Of a stretch of 5,979 nucleotides of DNA, positions 4,956-5,979 are shown in pieces. Each line of letters begins with the position of its first letter. Positions within the stretch are counted from its first letter, which is position 1. Source of the DNA: Phycisphaera sp. (GTDB lineage Bacteria > Planctomycetota > Phycisphaerae > Phycisphaerales > Phycisphaeraceae); contig JARFRI010000313.1 in NCBI GenBank assembly GCA_029287335.1, forward strand, positions 1 through 5,979, given 5' to 3'. Under the pieces are notes generated by a model, which had not been told where the DNA came from, ran no database searches, and worked only from the letters and a program-made list of their open reading frames with translations. Made by a program: the position numbers and the translations under genes.

Positions 4956-5979
4956 CATGGCGAATCAATCGTTTGGAGTTTCTCGCGTGCCTGATCCGCC
5001 GCTTCGGTGTTGGGTAGGTCTTCAATGAGTCGCTCTAGCGCCAGGATGCCCCGCTCCCGATCGCGATCAAGTACGCGCAGCGCCACGTCCAGCCGCTTCT
5101 GTGCCAGGCGTTGGGTTCGCTCGTCGGCAGGCTCGTCCGCCGCCGGCTCCGCCTGTCCTTCGCCCAGCAACGTCAACGCGCGGTCGTACCACTGTGCGTC
5201 GGGATAGGTATGGCCCATGCCCTTGACCTCCAGGTAGTGCGCCTGATCGAACCCATCTTTCTCAAAGCCCTGCTCAAAGTGGGCACGCATCTGCGGCATG
5301 TTGTAATCGGTCTCGCCCGCAAGCAGCACCCATCGCTGGTCTTGTTTCATCTTGGCAAGCGTCTTGGCCGAGGGCTTGAGCAATCCGCGTGGCCAAGCGG
5401 CGATCCCCTCAGGGGGCTCGGGGCGAATCAACCCACGCAGCGCAGGGTCCTCGGGCAGCTTGACATCGCGAAAATACAGCGTCCCCACGATCGGCACCGC
5501 ACCGGTGAAGACCTGCGGGTAATACATCGCCGCCATACAGGTCATCCGCCCCCCGCCGGAGAGCCCCGAGACATAGACGCGCTGGTCATCGATGCGGTAA
5601 CGTCTGGTCATGTTGTGCGCCGCATCGAGCGCCAGGCCAAGCCGAACGTTAGGCAGCACATCGTTGCCCGCGTTGTTGTATGAGACCCAGATCAGTTGGT
5701 GCTTGGCCAACACGTCTTGCACGACACGCCCGTAGAACCGGTCGAGATCGATCGTGTTGTTGGGATGAATAAAGACGAGCAGGCCATAGGCCTTGGACCC
5801 GTCGTAGTCCTTGGGGACGATGACTTGGAAGGTGTGATCGGCAACCTTGTAGTCCGGCATCTTCTCGATCGGCCAGCGGGTGACCTTGCTCATCGCCGCC
5901 GGGTCGGTCAGGGGGCTGCGCTGATCGAATGTCGCGGTGAAAGCGCCGGTCTTGATTGGCGCGTCATCCTGCGCAAGGG
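4955..5979 (-). CDS. Exported alpha/beta hydrolase, PHB-depolymerase/feruloyl-esterase-like, with TPR-like tail (5' end outside window)
   Basis: The reading frame stays open from the window edge to the TGA at 4957-4955, giving 340 visible residues. An ATG at 5893-5891 exists, but the 28 codons before it are open and protein-like (LAQDDAPIKTGAF...), no Shine-Dalgarno precedes it, and LAQDD looks like the end of a signal peptide. I therefore treat the gene as 5'-truncated and probably exported. Numbering from the Met at 5893: HTFQVIVPKDYD (20-31) and GLLVFIHPNN (37-46, oxyanion region) open the fold; GLSGGGR (110-116) gives nucleophile Ser112; GETDYN (193-198) gives acid Asp196; GMGH (225-228) gives His228. 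This is a complete triad of the esterase family that includes PHB depolymerase-like and feruloyl esterase-like enzymes; the substrate is unknown. After an acidic Ala/Pro/Glu linker (245-259), residues 260-308 form helices with an 'ALERLIEDLPNTEAADQA' pattern like one TPR-type repeat. The gene converges on the chemoreceptor gene and abuts its terminator. Confidence 0.85.
   Translation of the reverse strand, partial: LAQDDAPIKTGAFTATFDQRSPLTDPAAMSKVTRWPIEKMPDYKVADHTFQVIVPKDYDGSKAYGLLVFIHPNNTIDLDRFYGRVVQDVLAKHQLIWVSYNNAGNDVLPNVRLGLALDAAHNMTRRYRIDDQRVYVSGLSGGGRMTCMAAMYYPQVFTGAVPIVGTLYFRDVKLPEDPALRGLIRPEPPEGIAAWPRGLLKPSAKTLAKMKQDQRWVLLAGETDYNMPQMRAHFEQGFEKDGFDQAHYLEVKGMGHTYPDAQWYDRALTLLGEGQAEPAADEPADERTQRLAQKRLDVALRVLDRDRERGILALERLIEDLPNTEAADQAREKLQTIDSP

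Noticed and set aside
5111..5683. Plus-strand open frame inside the hydrolase gene
   Set aside because: The hydrolase frame has a complete catalytic triad and family motifs; this one has His and Arg-rich sequence without motifs.

Overview
The window is G+C-rich bacterial DNA that is almost entirely protein-coding. It carries four genes reading rightward, the tail of a fifth, and one convergent gene at the right end that runs off the window. Several traits suggest a planctomycete-type bacterium, possibly Phycisphaerae: an RNase H relative with a DEAGYGP signature in place of DEAGRGP, few strong Shine-Dalgarno sites, a VIT/VWA-type protein tail, and a compact AAGCCGC/GCGGCTT hairpin between genes. 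This assignment is inference from gene style; there is no rRNA or other marker gene to fix it.

Left part (1-1405): the C-terminal 61 residues of a protein resembling VIT/von Willebrand factor A surface proteins are followed 49 bp later by a lipoprotein of the DUF4349 family with a clear ribosome binding site. The pair looks like an envelope-associated operon. The lipoprotein carries an additional C-terminal domain whose pattern recalls the PsbP/Mog1/DcrB fold.

Middle (1406-2860): a small gamma-glutamylcyclotransferase-like (AIG2/GGCT) protein and a long type 2 RNase H-like protein follow with very short gaps, probably in the same transcription unit. A perfect 7-bp hairpin fills the 15 bp between them. 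The RNase H-like protein is the most unusual enzyme here: its N-terminal motif is RNase HII-like, its fourth catalytic position is Glu as in RNase HIII, and an extra block of roughly 100 residues lies between the first two and the third catalytic acids.

Right part (2861-5979): a 170-bp spacer with a possible promoter and an 8-bp inverted repeat leads to a 608-residue transmembrane chemoreceptor. Its extracytoplasmic sensor contains a c-type heme site (CMLCH) in a DUF3365/Tll0287-like domain, so it probably senses redox state or a gaseous ligand. It ends in a strong intrinsic terminator. That terminator abuts the stop codon of a convergent, probably exported alpha/beta hydrolase of the PHB-depolymerase/feruloyl-esterase-like type, which has a complete Ser-Asp-His triad and a helical TPR-like tail. 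The hydrolase 5' end lies beyond the window.

I see no mobile element, CRISPR array, tRNA or rRNA. No multi-gene system that is clearly new is visible. The best candidates for novelty are single proteins: the RNase HII/HIII intermediate, the heme chemoreceptor and the DUF4349 fusion.
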